Positions 9,114 to 17,831 of a stretch of 64,000 bases of DNA are shown here, piece after piece. Made by a program: the position numbers and the translations under genes. Every line of letters begins with the position of its first letter. Within the stretch, counting starts at the first letter, position 1. This DNA comes from Acetobacterium woodii (GTDB lineage: Bacteria > Bacillota > Clostridia > Eubacteriales > Eubacteriaceae), in NCBI GenBank assembly GCA_016213825.1, contig JACQZP010000016.1:186001-250000 (forward strand), given 5' to 3'. The notes under the pieces were generated by a model, which made no database searches, was not told the origin of the DNA, and saw only the letters and a list, made by a program, of their open reading frames with translations.

Positions 9114-9728
9114 TTATTCGATATCGTAGTCTTCAAAACCTTTTTTAACTTTTTTAATCTCAGTAAACGTCCGTTTCATGCCGATGGACTGAATAACAAG
9201 AAATACCCCCAATATGCCAAACACAGCGCCAACAATCATCACTATTATTGATGCTGGTCCCATTGGATCAACAAAGGCAAAAATACCAAAAGCAATCAAG
9301 GCAATACCAAAAATAATTTTTACGACTTTGCCTATACTACCTGAGTTTGCTGAAATGATCAGTAAAAATATTCCGGTAATTATGGCCCATATTCCAATGA
9401 TTATTACAAAAAACGTTACAATCACATTTGGTACCAGTAAAAAGATGGCACAGATGATCAGATCAAAGATGCCTCGTCCCAAACTGAATCCAACATTATT
9501 CCCATATTTGTGTCGCATTAACAAGGCGGAGACAATGTAAATAATCCCCATAATTCCGCGGTAAACACCAAAAATAAATACTAATACCGTAATGGCCTGG
9601 TTACTGAAGAATATCGCAAATAAACTTAGGCCAATAAAGCACAGCCCATCCAAGAGCATGAGCCACCACTTACCATAGGATCGCTCCAGCAAATCAATAC
9701 TTAGAGATTTCACTTCACTTTGATTCAT
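9114..9728 (-). CDS. DUF308 (HdeD-like) multi-pass membrane protein
   Basis: 204 residues with about six hydrophobic segments (WWLMLLDGLCFIGLSLFAIFF, AITVLVFIFGVYRGIMGIIY, GIFDLIICAIFLLVPNVIV and others), a charged cytoplasmic N-terminus and a charged C-terminal tail (KRTFTEIKKVKKGFEDYDIE). The repeated pairs of glycine-rich helices match the DUF308/HdeD family, whose E. coli member is linked to acid resistance; the molecular role is not known. It has its own terminator and lies 24 bases downstream of the C_GCAxxG gene, so the two may be cotranscribed. Confidence 0.8.
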   Translation of the reverse strand: MNQSEVKSLSIDLLERSYGKWWLMLLDGLCFIGLSLFAIFFSNQAITVLVFIFGVYRGIMGIIYIVSALLMRHKYGNNVGFSLGRGIFDLIICAIFLLVPNVIVTFFVIIIGIWAIITGIFLLIISANSGSIGKVVKIIFGIALIAFGIFAFVDPMGPASIIVMIVGAVFGILGVFLVIQSIGMKRTFTEIKKVKKGFEDYDIE

Positions 9729-9752
9729 TTAATAACCTCCCTCAGTTTTATT

Positions 9753-10193
9753 TCAATTGTACTCTTTCTCCAACTTTTCAACAACTCGATCAAAAACCTG
9801 AGCTGCTCGAAGCTTAACCGGATTACAGGCACTTACTTCATCCCGATGGTGTTTTTTAATATAATCACAATCCAGACTACCAAATTCCTTTTCGAATTCT
9901 TCGACTAAGAGCTTCGCTGCTTTGGTCATTTTGGCCTGATCTGATGGTCTTTCTTCGGTGTACAGAGCACCAAGAGCAGCTAAAGAACCTGAAAAAGCAC
10001 CGCACGTTTTTTCTGAATAAAACCCGGCGCCAAATCCCTGTAGCATTCGAATACTCACTTCCGGTAAGTCCAACTCATGTTTGTCATTGGCCGCTCGAAG
10101 GAGAACTTCGGCACAATTCATATGATACTGGGGTCGCTCTTCAGCGGATTTATTTTTCCCAAAGGCATTATAAATCTCAACATATTTTTCCAT
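9753..10193 (-). CDS. C_GCAxxG_C_C family redox protein
   Basis: A 146-residue cysteine protein of the C_GCAxxG_C_C family, common in anaerobes and thought to be redox active, with unproven function. The first conserved cysteine is in HMNCAEVLLRA (about residue 26), the family core is in GFGAGFYSEKTCGAFSGSLAALG (about 52-74), and later cysteines lie in SLDCDYIKKHH and VSACNPVKLRAAQV. The sequence is charged and soluble with no signal peptide. It starts at the ATG at 10193 behind an AGGAAAAAG site. Downstream is the DUF308 gene. No metal-uptake or molybdenum partner gene is near. Confidence 0.8.
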   Translation of the reverse strand: MEKYVEIYNAFGKNKSAEERPQYHMNCAEVLLRAANDKHELDLPEVSIRMLQGFGAGFYSEKTCGAFSGSLAALGALYTEERPSDQAKMTKAAKLLVEEFEKEFGSLDCDYIKKHHRDEVSACNPVKLRAAQVFDRVVEKLEKEYN

Positions 10194-10335
10194 CTTTTTC
10201 CTCCAATATAAGTTATAAGCATTTTTAGTTGGGATACATCGTCGCTATGCTTATTTTACCACGATGCACCCCATTTAGCTAAACAAAATTGATGAGGTCG
10301 GATGTATTTTTTGAATGAATTCTATTGACTATTTT

Positions 10336-11514
10336 TTATAAACCGCTTTTTAGTTTTTCCACCATGTTAAGTCGTTCCCATGGCAGATCCACATCGGTTC
10401 GTCCAAAATGGCCATAAGCAGCGGTTTGTTTGTAAATAGGTGCTCTTAATTCAAGGTTTTTAATAATCGCTGCCGGTCGGAGGTCAAAATGTTTTTCAAT
10501 TAAAGCAATAATTTTATCGTCTTCGATTTTTCCGGTGCCGAAGGTGTCCACATAAATGGAAACAGGTTTAGCAACGCCGATGGCATAAGCTAATTCAACT
10601 TCGCATTTATCGGCCAGACCAGCGGCCACAATATTTTTGGCTACGTGACGGGCTGCATAGGCACCCGATCGATCCACCTTTGTGGGATCTTTTCCTGAAA
10701 ATGCGCCGCCGCCATGACGACCATAGCCACCATAGGTATCAACAATAATTTTACGTCCGGTCAAACCACAATCTCCCTGGGGTCCGCCAATGACAAAACG
10801 TCCGGTAGGATTAATAAAGTATTTAGTCTCGGCATCCAATAATTTAGGATCAATCACGACCTTAATAACTTTTTCAATCATATCTTTCTCAATGGTTTCT
10901 GATGAAATATCGGTGCTATGTTGAGTCGAAATAACTACCGTATCAATTCGAGTGGGCACGCCGTCATCATACTCAACAGTTACCTGGGTTTTACCGTCTG
11001 GACGTAAATAATCAACGATTTTTTCTTTGCGAATATCAGTCAGTCTTTTTGCCAGCTGATGCGCCAACGAGATCGGTAATGGCATTAATTCTGGGGTTTC
11101 ATTGCAGGCAAATCCGAACATCATGCCCTGATCACCAGCTCCGGTCGCAAGATCAGCTTCACTGGCTTCGCCCTTTCGGGATTCCAGACCTTCATCAACA
11201 CCCATGGCAATATCCGCTGATTGTTCATCAATGGCGGTAATGACCGAGCAAGTATCGCAGTCAAAACCATATTTGGCCCGATCGTAACCAATTTCACGAA
11301 CGGTCGAACGAACAATTTTGGGAATATCAACATAGCAGGAAGTTGTAATCTCACCGGCGACCAGTACTAAACCGGTGGTAACCAGGGTTTCGCAGGCAAC
11401 TCGAGCCATTGGATCCTGTTCGAAAATTGCATCAAGAACAGCATCGGAAATTTGATCACAAATCTTATCTGGATGCCCTTCTGTAACCGATTCTGAGGTA
11501 AATAATTTTTTCAT
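10336..11514 (-). CDS. metK: S-adenosylmethionine synthetase
   Basis: 392 residues, the normal size of MetK, which makes SAM from methionine and ATP. Visible signatures are [23 protein letters not shown] at the N-terminus (ATP-binding histidine), [12 protein letters not shown] near residue 118, and [19 protein letters not shown] near 262 (P-loop-like GGGAFSGKD). The start at 11514 is chosen because AAAGGAG lies eight bases upstream; an in-frame ATG at 11547 would add eleven residues but overlaps this ribosome site. The gene is controlled by an upstream SAM-I riboswitch with terminator and a clear sigma-A promoter, so expression should fall when SAM is plentiful. Confidence 0.97.
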   Translation of the reverse strand: MKKLFTSESVTEGHPDKICDQISDAVLDAIFEQDPMARVACETLVTTGLVLVAGEITTSCYVDIPKIVRSTVREIGYDRAKYGFDCDTCSVITAIDEQSADIAMGVDEGLESRKGEASEADLATGAGDQGMMFGFACNETPELMPLPISLAHQLAKRLTDIRKEKIVDYLRPDGKTQVTVEYDDGVPTRIDTVVISTQHSTDISSETIEKDMIEKVIKVVIDPKLLDAETKYFINPTGRFVIGGPQGDCGLTGRKIIVDTYGGYGRHGGGAFSGKDPTKVDRSGAYAARHVAKNIVAAGLADKCEVELAYAIGVAKPVSIYVDTFGTGKIEDDKIIALIEKHFDLRPAAIIKNLELRAPIYKQTAAYGHFGRTDVDLPWERLNMVEKLKSGL

Positions 11515-11569
11515 TGTGTTCTCCTTTTTAAATAGCGTAATGTCCATTTACCTGATAACCTTAATCACG

Positions 11570-11596
11570 AAAAAAGCCTCGTCTAACGACGAGGCT
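11570..11596 (-). terminator. Expression-platform terminator of the metK riboswitch
   Basis: On the minus strand GCCTCGTC and GACGAGGC form a perfect 8-bp stem with a four-base loop followed by TTTTTT. It lies between the SAM aptamer and metK and is the premature stop formed when SAM is bound. Confidence 0.92.
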
Positions 11597-11611
11597 AATG
11601 TTCTACATTAA

Positions 11612-11708
11612 ATCCCATCATTGCGAAAAATATCGCAGGTATTGGCACCATGCGTTTGCTGGTTGCCGGGTTTCATCGGGCCTGTCCCTCCACCTCTCTG
11701 GATAGGTA
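11612..11708 (-). promoter_or_regulatory. SAM-I (S-box) riboswitch
   Basis: The minus strand reads AGAGAGGTGGAGGGAC, then GGCCCGATGAAACCCGGCAA, then GGTGCCAATACC, which are the nearly invariant blocks of the S-box aptamer in the right order and spacing. CTATCC near 11705 and GATGGG near 11615 can close helix P1. It lies between a sigma-A promoter and metK and is followed by a strong terminator hairpin, so SAM binding should cause transcription termination. No protein is encoded here despite an open reading frame. Confidence 0.96.
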
Positions 11709-11730
11709 AATATTCAATTACTTTTTCTAA

Positions 11731-11759
11731 ATCATACACATCATTATTTTCTTTGTCAA
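11731..11759 (-). promoter_or_regulatory. Sigma-A promoter of the metK riboswitch transcript
   Basis: On the minus strand TTGACA (complement of 11754-11759) and TATGAT (complement of 11731-11736) are separated by exactly 17 bases, close to the sigma-A consensus. Transcription would begin about 20 bases before the riboswitch aptamer. Confidence 0.85.
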
Positions 11760-11821
11760 GCATTTTATTCTGGACTAAAGTTTTCCGCAAGCAATTTTAC
11801 AAATCAACCTGAAACTGATCG

Positions 11822-13003
11822 CTACAGTACCTCACAGCCCTGATCGGTGATCACCACATCATCTTCAATGCGAATACCGATGCCCAGTTTTTCCAGATAT
11901 AAACCCGGTTCAACCGTCATCACCATTCCGGGTGCCAGAATCAGATCCCCTTCTGGTCGCACATCGTGGGTATCCAGACCTAATGTATGGCCAATGCCAT
12001 GATAATAAAATTCAGTGATGTCATTATTTTCGGGAATAAAACCAGCACTGCAACATTTTTCCAGAAATAGTTCTTTGGTCTGGTTTTGCAGGTCTTTCAT
12101 CACTGCTCCGGGTTTGTAGGCGCAAAACATTTCCTGCTGAACCGATTTGACAATAGTGACTAACTTTTCCTGCAGGGTAGTCATTTCCCCATTAACAGGA
12201 AGGGTTCGACTCAGGTCTCCGCAATACCCATCAACCCTTGCGCCGAGATCAAAAAGTACCAGATCGCCTGATTTTAATGAGCACCGATTTGACACATAAT
12301 GCAGCACCGTGGCATTTTGTCCTGATGCCACAATGGTTTCAAAAGCTAATCCATCAGTGCCTTCTTTTTTGACAAAATATTCAAAAAAAGCCGCCAGTTC
12401 ATATTCATGCATGCCTGGCTTCATCAATGCTTTGATTTCTGCGATTCCTGCTTTTGTTATCTGAATCGCTTTTCGGATTGCCATTACCTCTTCGGGTGTT
12501 TTGATCACCCGCATCTTCGCTAAAATAGGATGCAGGTCTTTCAATTCACATTGTTTAATAATATTTTTAAGCCCCCCATCTTCTGTTTTAAAACTCTGAT
12601 GTTTAGGACATTTAAAATCAAAATATAGGGTTTTGATTGATGACAACCGTTCAACCTCTTTAGGTAGTTCTTTGATGTAATAGACTTCTTCAATCCCAGA
12701 AACTTCTTTTGCCTCGTCGTTACTGATTTTTTTGCCCACCCATTTTTCTTTTACCGGATCCGCTTCTTCAATAAAGAGTTGTTGTGATATGACTCCCTGA
12801 TGGTTTTTGGACAAAACCAGAACCACATTGGGCTCTCTAATGCCGGTCAGATAATAAAAATTATTGTTGGCAAAAAAAGGATAATTCGCATCTTCAGTCA
12901 TCTCGATTTCCCGACCTGAAAAGATAATAGCAAGACTGTTTATTGCTAATTGGCTGCCCAATTTCTCTCGATTATTTATATAAAACGTTTGTGATAATGC
13001 CAT
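11822..13003 (-). CDS. Aminopeptidase P family protein (M24, Xaa-Pro peptidase)
   Basis: 393 residues with an N-terminal creatinase-type domain (1-160, including the NNNFYYLTGIREPN segment typical of aminopeptidase P) and a C-terminal pita-bread metallopeptidase domain. All five metal ligands are visible: FDLGARVDGYCGDLSRTLP (two aspartates, about 250-262), YHGIGHTLGLDTHD (histidine, near 335), VMTVEPGLY (glutamate, near 362) and IRIEDDVVI (glutamate, near 377). It should remove N-terminal residues preceding proline in cytoplasmic peptides. The ATG at 13003 follows ACAGGAG. The C-terminus is slightly short, ending at CEVL soon after the last ligand. It is a single gene upstream of metK. Confidence 0.92.
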   Translation of the reverse strand: MALSQTFYINNREKLGSQLAINSLAIIFSGREIEMTEDANYPFFANNNFYYLTGIREPNVVLVLSKNHQGVISQQLFIEEADPVKEKWVGKKISNDEAKEVSGIEEVYYIKELPKEVERLSSIKTLYFDFKCPKHQSFKTEDGGLKNIIKQCELKDLHPILAKMRVIKTPEEVMAIRKAIQITKAGIAEIKALMKPGMHEYELAAFFEYFVKKEGTDGLAFETIVASGQNATVLHYVSNRCSLKSGDLVLFDLGARVDGYCGDLSRTLPVNGEMTTLQEKLVTIVKSVQQEMFCAYKPGAVMKDLQNQTKELFLEKCCSAGFIPENNDITEFYYHGIGHTLGLDTHDVRPEGDLILAPGMVMTVEPGLYLEKLGIGIRIEDDVVITDQGCEVL

Positions 13004-13229
13004 AGTTTACTCCTGTTTTTAAATATTGATTTTACAGCAATCCTTATAAAAAACCAAAAATTTAATAAATGCCTGCCGCAGATGACAAATCTCCTTTTAA
13101 TCTTCTCCATTAAATGATAGAATGACTATAGAATGCCATTGAAACTATATTGTACCTTTTCTCCCCGTTTTTGACAAGTTGAGGTATGGTAGATTTCAAT
13201 TCGTCATGATGATAAAACAGGAGAACCCT

Positions 13230-13940
13230 ATGAAAAGAATTCTAGGCCCCCTTCGTCGGGGGGTTGAAAAATATGAAATGATCAAACCCGGTGACCGCAT
13301 TGCCATCGGTCTGTCCGGTGGTAAAGACAGTACCGCCTTGCTGGTTGCCATGAAACGCTTTCAGTATTTTTCCCCGGTACCGTTTGAACTGGAAGGTATC
13401 ACCCTGGATATGGGCTTTGGTGGCATGGATCTCTCGCCTTTGGTTGATTTATGCGCTAGGCTGGAAGTTCCCTATACCATTAAGAAAACATCCATTGGAC
13501 CGATTGTTTTTGAAGAACGACAGGAAAAAAATCCCTGTTCGCTGTGTGCCCGAATGAAACGAGGCGCCCTTCATGATTTGGCTATTGAACGGGGCTGTCG
13601 CACCATTGCTCTGGGTCATCATGCCGATGACGCCATTGAAACCTTTTTTCTCAGCCTTTTTTATGAAGGCCGGATCAACACCTTTTCGCCGGTGACCTAT
13701 CTGGATCGCAAAGGCATCACCATGATCCGCCCCTTAATTTTTGTTAAGGAACGGGATATCATCGGCGACCCTGAAATGAAGGAACTTCCGGTGATCCAAA
13801 GCACCTGTCCCGCCAACGGTTATACCAAACGGCAAGATATTAAAAATATGATCAAGAACCTCCGTAAAACCATGCCAGATCTGGACGATCGGGTTTTAGG
13901 TGCTATCCAAAACAGGGAACAATTGAATCTCTGGTTTTAA
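13230..13940 (+). CDS. TtcA-like PP-loop tRNA thiolation protein
   Basis: 236 residues of the TtcA/TilS PP-loop ATPase superfamily. The PP-loop SGGKDSTALLVAM is at about residues 30-42, a CxxC pair at NPCSLCARMKRGAL near 98-110, ALGHHADDAIETFFLSLFYEGR near 125, and a third cysteine in STCPANGYTKRQDIKNMIK near 193. This matches TtcA proteins, which bind a 4Fe-4S cluster and thiolate cytidine 32 of tRNA. I chose the ATG at 13230 because ACAGGAG precedes it; 17 extra upstream residues in frame have no family match. It is monocistronic as far as I can see. Confidence 0.85.
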   Translation: MKRILGPLRRGVEKYEMIKPGDRIAIGLSGGKDSTALLVAMKRFQYFSPVPFELEGITLDMGFGGMDLSPLVDLCARLEVPYTIKKTSIGPIVFEERQEKNPCSLCARMKRGALHDLAIERGCRTIALGHHADDAIETFFLSLFYEGRINTFSPVTYLDRKGITMIRPLIFVKERDIIGDPEMKELPVIQSTCPANGYTKRQDIKNMIKNLRKTMPDLDDRVLGAIQNREQLNLWF

Positions 13941-13981
13941 GCCATTTTAAGGTTTGTAACATTTAGATAAAACAAAAACGA

Positions 13982-14029
13982 GTACCGACAATTGTTACAG
14001 CATACAACAGATTAACAATTGGTCGGTAC
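13982..14029. repeat. Inverted repeat between the TtcA-like gene and the two-component operon
   Basis: GTACCGACAATTGTTA (13982-13997) is complementary to TAACAATTGGTCGGTAC (14013-14029) with one bulged base and a 15-base loop. No T-tract follows on either strand, so it is not a classical terminator. It may still end the TtcA-like transcript or be a regulator site for the downstream operon. Confidence 0.6.
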
Positions 14030-14101
14030 GATAGATTAGTTAGAACTTAAAGATTTTTAAATTCTTTATAATGATTATTATTTAAGAAAGCAGGTACGAA
14101 A

Positions 14102-14788
14102 ATGAATGAGAAAATACTCGTTGTCGATGATGAAGCATCGATTGTTGATTTAATAAAGTTAGAACTGGAATTTGAAGGTTATCAGGTGGAAACTGCCAGC
14201 GATGGCGTGGAAGCGGTGGAAAAAGCCTTGGAAATCCGGCCGGATCTGATCGTTCTGGATATTATGCTTCCCAAAAAGAATGGTTATGATGTCTGCCGGG
14301 AACTCTCGCCTCAATTAGGTGTACCGATTATTCTTTTAACGGCCAAAACCGATATTATTGACAAGGTTTTGGGATTGGAATTAGGCGCTGATGATTATCT
14401 GACCAAACCTTTTGATAATCGTGAGCTGTTAGCCCGGATTAAAGCGCATTTAAGACGATCAAATATTACTCTGGAGCCCCAAAAACAGGAATCCCTTTTG
14501 AAAAATGGCGACTTGAGTATTTATGCCGATGAACGGATGGTCATGCTTGACGGCAAAGAGATCCATCTGACGCCCAAAGAATTCGAATTGCTGTTTTTGT
14601 TAGCTTCTAATCTTGAGCAGGTTTTTCCCCGCGATACCCTGCTTGAGAAAATTTGGGGGTATGACTATTATGGCGACACCCGAACCGTGGACATGCATGT
14701 TCAACGAATTCGAAGAAAAATTGATACCCAGGGTAATAAATACATCCAAACGGTCTTTGGAATTGGTTATAAGATGAGGAAACTTTAA
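14102..14788 (+). CDS. OmpR/PhoB family response regulator
   Basis: 228 residues. The receiver domain (1-120) has the acidic pair in VVDDEASIV, the phosphoacceptor Asp53 in LIVLDIMLPKKNG, the threonine in ILLTAKTD near 82 and the lysine in YLTKPFDN near 102. The C-terminal winged helix (about 130-228) has HLTPKEFELLFLLASN and RTVDMHVQRIRRKID. The stop codon overlaps the start of the next gene by one base (TAATG), so it is translationally coupled to the histidine kinase. A TATAAT at 14067-14072 may be its -10 box. The arrangement resembles the PhoP/WalR class; the stimulus is unknown. Confidence 0.95.
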   Translation: MNEKILVVDDEASIVDLIKLELEFEGYQVETASDGVEAVEKALEIRPDLIVLDIMLPKKNGYDVCRELSPQLGVPIILLTAKTDIIDKVLGLELGADDYLTKPFDNRELLARIKAHLRRSNITLEPQKQESLLKNGDLSIYADERMVMLDGKEIHLTPKEFELLFLLASNLEQVFPRDTLLEKIWGYDYYGDTRTVDMHVQRIRRKIDTQGNKYIQTVFGIGYKMRKL

Positions 14789-16596
14789 TGCAACTAAGCT
14801 ATCGGGTTCGAATGATCTTATACAACATCCTGCTTTTTGCTTTTGCATTTTTGATTGTTGTATTTTGTGTCTTTCAGGGAACCTCTTACTACTATATTAA
14901 CCAAACCAAAGATACCTTACTGAATGAAACCCAAAACGCCACCTTATTGATCAGTCAGGAATTAAAAAATATCAATAATACTGATTCTCTGGAAAACCGA
15001 TTTATGGCCAATGGTCTTTACCTCGCCAAGAGCATTGCTGAAAGTGAGAACCATCAGGTGATGCTGTTTGATACCGAGGGCAATCAGATTGGCGACTCAC
15101 TTGAAGAGACCGGCACAATTAATACTCTGGCCACCGAGCTTGCTTTATCCCAGACTGAAAATGCTCCGGTTTTTACCTTAAAATCCATTAATGACATCAG
15201 TATGGCCTATTTTACTGCCCCTGTCACCATCGACAATACCATTGTTGGTTACATCGGTTATATTTATTCCATGCACGATATGGACTCGTTTTTACATGTA
15301 GCCGGGGTTCTTTTTGCCATTGGTGGGTCGCTTGGATTGCTATTGCTGGTGCTTGTGACAATGTCATTTTCCCGACACTTTTTCCAGCCGATTAAAGATC
15401 TGACAAAAATTTCCAAGGAAATCAATAACGGTAACTATAATTTAACAATTTACTATAAACATGCCGATGAAATCGGCGATCTGACCCATGCGTTTAATGG
15501 GATGGTCACTAATATCAATAATGTCATTCTCCAGCTGGAATCGGAAAGAAAACGATTGGCCGGGGTATTGGCATCCATTGATGATGGTTTATTGGCGATT
15601 GACAAAAATGGTAATATTATTACCTCAAACAGTTATATTAAAACCTATTTTAATGTCAGTAATCCCAAAACGATCTATGATTTTCAGTACCAGTCTTTTT
15701 TGCGGGATATTTTTGATAGCCTGAAAAATGGTAAGGATCATATCTCTGAAGAAATTGACTGCAACAATCGAAATCTGCTGCTGATTGGCAGTCCCATCCG
15801 TGAAAAAGGTTTTGAAGAAAATTATATGATTATCATTCGTAACATGACCGCCGCCCGACACATTCAGGAAGAGCAGCGTAAATTCATCAGTAGTGTTTCC
15901 CATGAGTTGCGTACTCCCCTAACCACTATTATCGGGTATACCGATATGCTGACGCGACGGCAGGTTGCTGATCCGGAAATCTTAAACCGCTCCTTGAACA
16001 CCATCAACCGGGAAGGCCATCGACTTTTACGTTTGGTTGATAATCTTTTGAACGTTAATAAATTTGACAAAGCGGAATTCGATTTTAAAAAAACCAACTT
16101 GAATATTGTTTTGCTGCTATCTGATGTCGTTGAGCAGATGCAGATAAAGGCCAGTCAGTCTGATATCGAAATTAATTATGTGTCTGATGAGCTTCCTGAG
16201 ATTCTTGGCGATTATGATCGGCTACAACAGGTGTTTATCAACATTATTCATAACGCCATCAAATATTCAAACCGCGGTGATATTATTGATGTTATATCGG
16301 CCATTGAAGATAATCACATTGTTGTCTCGATTCGGGATTATGGTCCCGGTATTTCTGAAATTGAGCAGAAACGAATTTTTAATGCCTTTTATCGGGTTGA
16401 AGAGGATCGCTCCCGGGGTTATGACGAAGGTGGTTCCGGTCTTGGGCTTTACATCGTTAAACAGATTGTGGAAAAGCATGAAGGCAAAATCGACATTGTC
16501 AGCCAGGTCGGTGAAGGAACCAATATTATTGTCACCCTTCCGATTCTGTCGGTTTTAATTTACGGAGGTGATACTGATGAAAAAAACACTAAGTAA
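14788..16596 (+). CDS. Sensor histidine kinase (HAMP, PAS, HisKA, HATPase)
   Basis: 602 residues. A transmembrane helix (about 9-31), an extracytoplasmic sensor domain (32-170), a second helix (about 172-196), HAMP (to about 250), a PAS-like domain (about 258-355, LASIDDGLLAIDKNGNI), HisKA with phosphoacceptor His372 in SSVSHELRTPLTTIIGY, and an HATPase domain with NIIHNAIKYS, DYGPGISEIEQKRIF and GGSGLGLYIVKQI near 548. The sensor part could bind a cell-wall or small-molecule ligand, but the sequence does not say which. It overlaps the response regulator by one base and the lipoprotein gene by 20 bases, so all three are one translation unit. The lipoprotein may be an accessory to sensing. Confidence 0.95.
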   Translation: MQLSYRVRMILYNILLFAFAFLIVVFCVFQGTSYYYINQTKDTLLNETQNATLLISQELKNINNTDSLENRFMANGLYLAKSIAESENHQVMLFDTEGNQIGDSLEETGTINTLATELALSQTENAPVFTLKSINDISMAYFTAPVTIDNTIVGYIGYIYSMHDMDSFLHVAGVLFAIGGSLGLLLLVLVTMSFSRHFFQPIKDLTKISKEINNGNYNLTIYYKHADEIGDLTHAFNGMVTNINNVILQLESERKRLAGVLASIDDGLLAIDKNGNIITSNSYIKTYFNVSNPKTIYDFQYQSFLRDIFDSLKNGKDHISEEIDCNNRNLLLIGSPIREKGFEENYMIIIRNMTAARHIQEEQRKFISSVSHELRTPLTTIIGYTDMLTRRQVADPEILNRSLNTINREGHRLLRLVDNLLNVNKFDKAEFDFKKTNLNIVLLLSDVVEQMQIKASQSDIEINYVSDELPEILGDYDRLQQVFINIIHNAIKYSNRGDIIDVISAIEDNHIVVSIRDYGPGISEIEQKRIFNAFYRVEEDRSRGYDEGGSGLGLYIVKQIVEKHEGKIDIVSQVGEGTNIIVTLPILSVLIYGGDTDEKNTK

Positions 16597-17707
16597 AGTT
16601 ATTTTACTATGTTTTATTGTTTCGACGCTATTCGTATCCAGCGGTTGTCAAAACCTTTTTGTGCCAACCAATGTTCCGGTTGTTTTGCATAATGATCCGA
16701 TCTTGACAAGACCAGCCCCAAGCCAACTAAGCATCCAATCCTACACCATGGTTTCACCTGGGGTTGTTCAGGATATTACCAATAGTGGGAATAATATCAT
16801 CCTTTTCACAACGGGTACGACCTATAACATTGATACCTATAACACCGATGCGATGCAATTGTCGCCGTTTGTTAATTCCGACAAAATGGTGTTAAGCGCT
16901 TTGTATGATACCTATGACGCTGGCATTTACTATGCCGAAAAACTCACGGATCCCTTGACTGGTAATGAAGACAGCCAAATCATCTGGTCGGATATCAATA
17001 AAAACACCACCCGGGTTATTTCGCTTCCCGAAGAAAATGTCACTCGATACTTCGGTATTGGTGATTCTGGTCAAGTTGTCTATGCAAACAATAATAACCA
17101 AATCGTCCTGGCTAATAGTGATGGTGATCGCCAAGTTTACGATGTCCTTAACAACTATAACATCCTGGCTGTTGATTATATCTATGCTGAGAAAGGCTTT
17201 GTGTTTATTGCCACTGATCCTCGTAATGAGGAACGAACAAATCTCTATTATGCACCAATCAAGGATGATAGTTCCGAATTATCGGCCATTTTAATCTCGG
17301 AAAATGTTAAAAGTTTTGATATTAATGATTTGACCAACCAAGTTGTCTTTATTAAAAATAATGGTGATTCACAAACGATCCGAACCTGGAAAACCACCGC
17401 CGCGAATTCAACCGGAATCGCAACGGGTCATTATGGAACGGCCCGTTTTACACCAAATGGTGATCGGATCGTTTTTACTCAGTCTACTCCTGATTCAGAT
17501 TCTCAGGCTGAGTCAATCTGGATTGTGGACGCCAATGGTAAAAATCCCTTGCAACTGACGGCACCGCTTAATATTAATTCGCAAATTATTTGTCATCCCT
17601 ATAAATCGGAACTCTTTTTCTCTGTTGAAAAGAATTCCGATAGCATTAGTCCATCTGATGGACATACTGTATCCCAAACCTATCAACTTATTTATAAAAT
17701 AAACTAA
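16577..17707 (+). CDS. Lipoprotein, probable beta-propeller, in the two-component operon
   Basis: 376 residues. The N-terminus MKKTLSKVILLCFIVSTLF ends in a lipobox (SSGC, cysteine about residue 24), so it should be anchored on the outer face of the membrane. The body has recurring blade-like strands (QVVYANNNNQIVLANSDGDR, TARFTPNGDRIVFTQSTPDS, SIWIVDANGKNPLQLTAP) reminiscent of TolB/WD40-like propellers. The ATG at 16577 follows GGAGGTG by six bases; a GTG nine bases earlier is less likely. It overlaps the kinase gene by 20 bases and is followed by a terminator. It could modulate the kinase, as YycH-like proteins do, though no homology to YycH is seen. Confidence 0.8.
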   Translation: MKKTLSKVILLCFIVSTLFVSSGCQNLFVPTNVPVVLHNDPILTRPAPSQLSIQSYTMVSPGVVQDITNSGNNIILFTTGTTYNIDTYNTDAMQLSPFVNSDKMVLSALYDTYDAGIYYAEKLTDPLTGNEDSQIIWSDINKNTTRVISLPEENVTRYFGIGDSGQVVYANNNNQIVLANSDGDRQVYDVLNNYNILAVDYIYAEKGFVFIATDPRNEERTNLYYAPIKDDSSELSAILISENVKSFDINDLTNQVVFIKNNGDSQTIRTWKTTAANSTGIATGHYGTARFTPNGDRIVFTQSTPDSDSQAESIWIVDANGKNPLQLTAPLNINSQIICHPYKSELFFSVEKNSDSISPSDGHTVSQTYQLIYKIN

Positions 17708-17736
17708 TTCCAATTATTCAATTAAAAACAAACAAT

Positions 17737-17775
17737 AAAAAAGCAATCGATACTAAAAACATCGATCGCTTTTTT
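17737..17775. terminator. Bidirectional terminator
   Basis: AAAAAAGC-A-ATCGAT pairs with ATCGAT-C-GCTTTTTT with a nine-base loop. A-run and T-run on both sides make it usable both for the plus-strand lipoprotein operon and for the minus-strand pyk operon that ends 57 bases away. Confidence 0.8.
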
Positions 17776-17831
17776 AAATTGTTTTAATTTTAAAGAGTCA
17801 GCCCTCAACTGTTAAGCAGTTCCGAAAATGG

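Noticed and set aside
11608-11790. A 60-codon open frame upstream of metK on the minus strand
   Set aside because: It covers the promoter and the SAM-I riboswitch aptamer, which explain the sequence fully.
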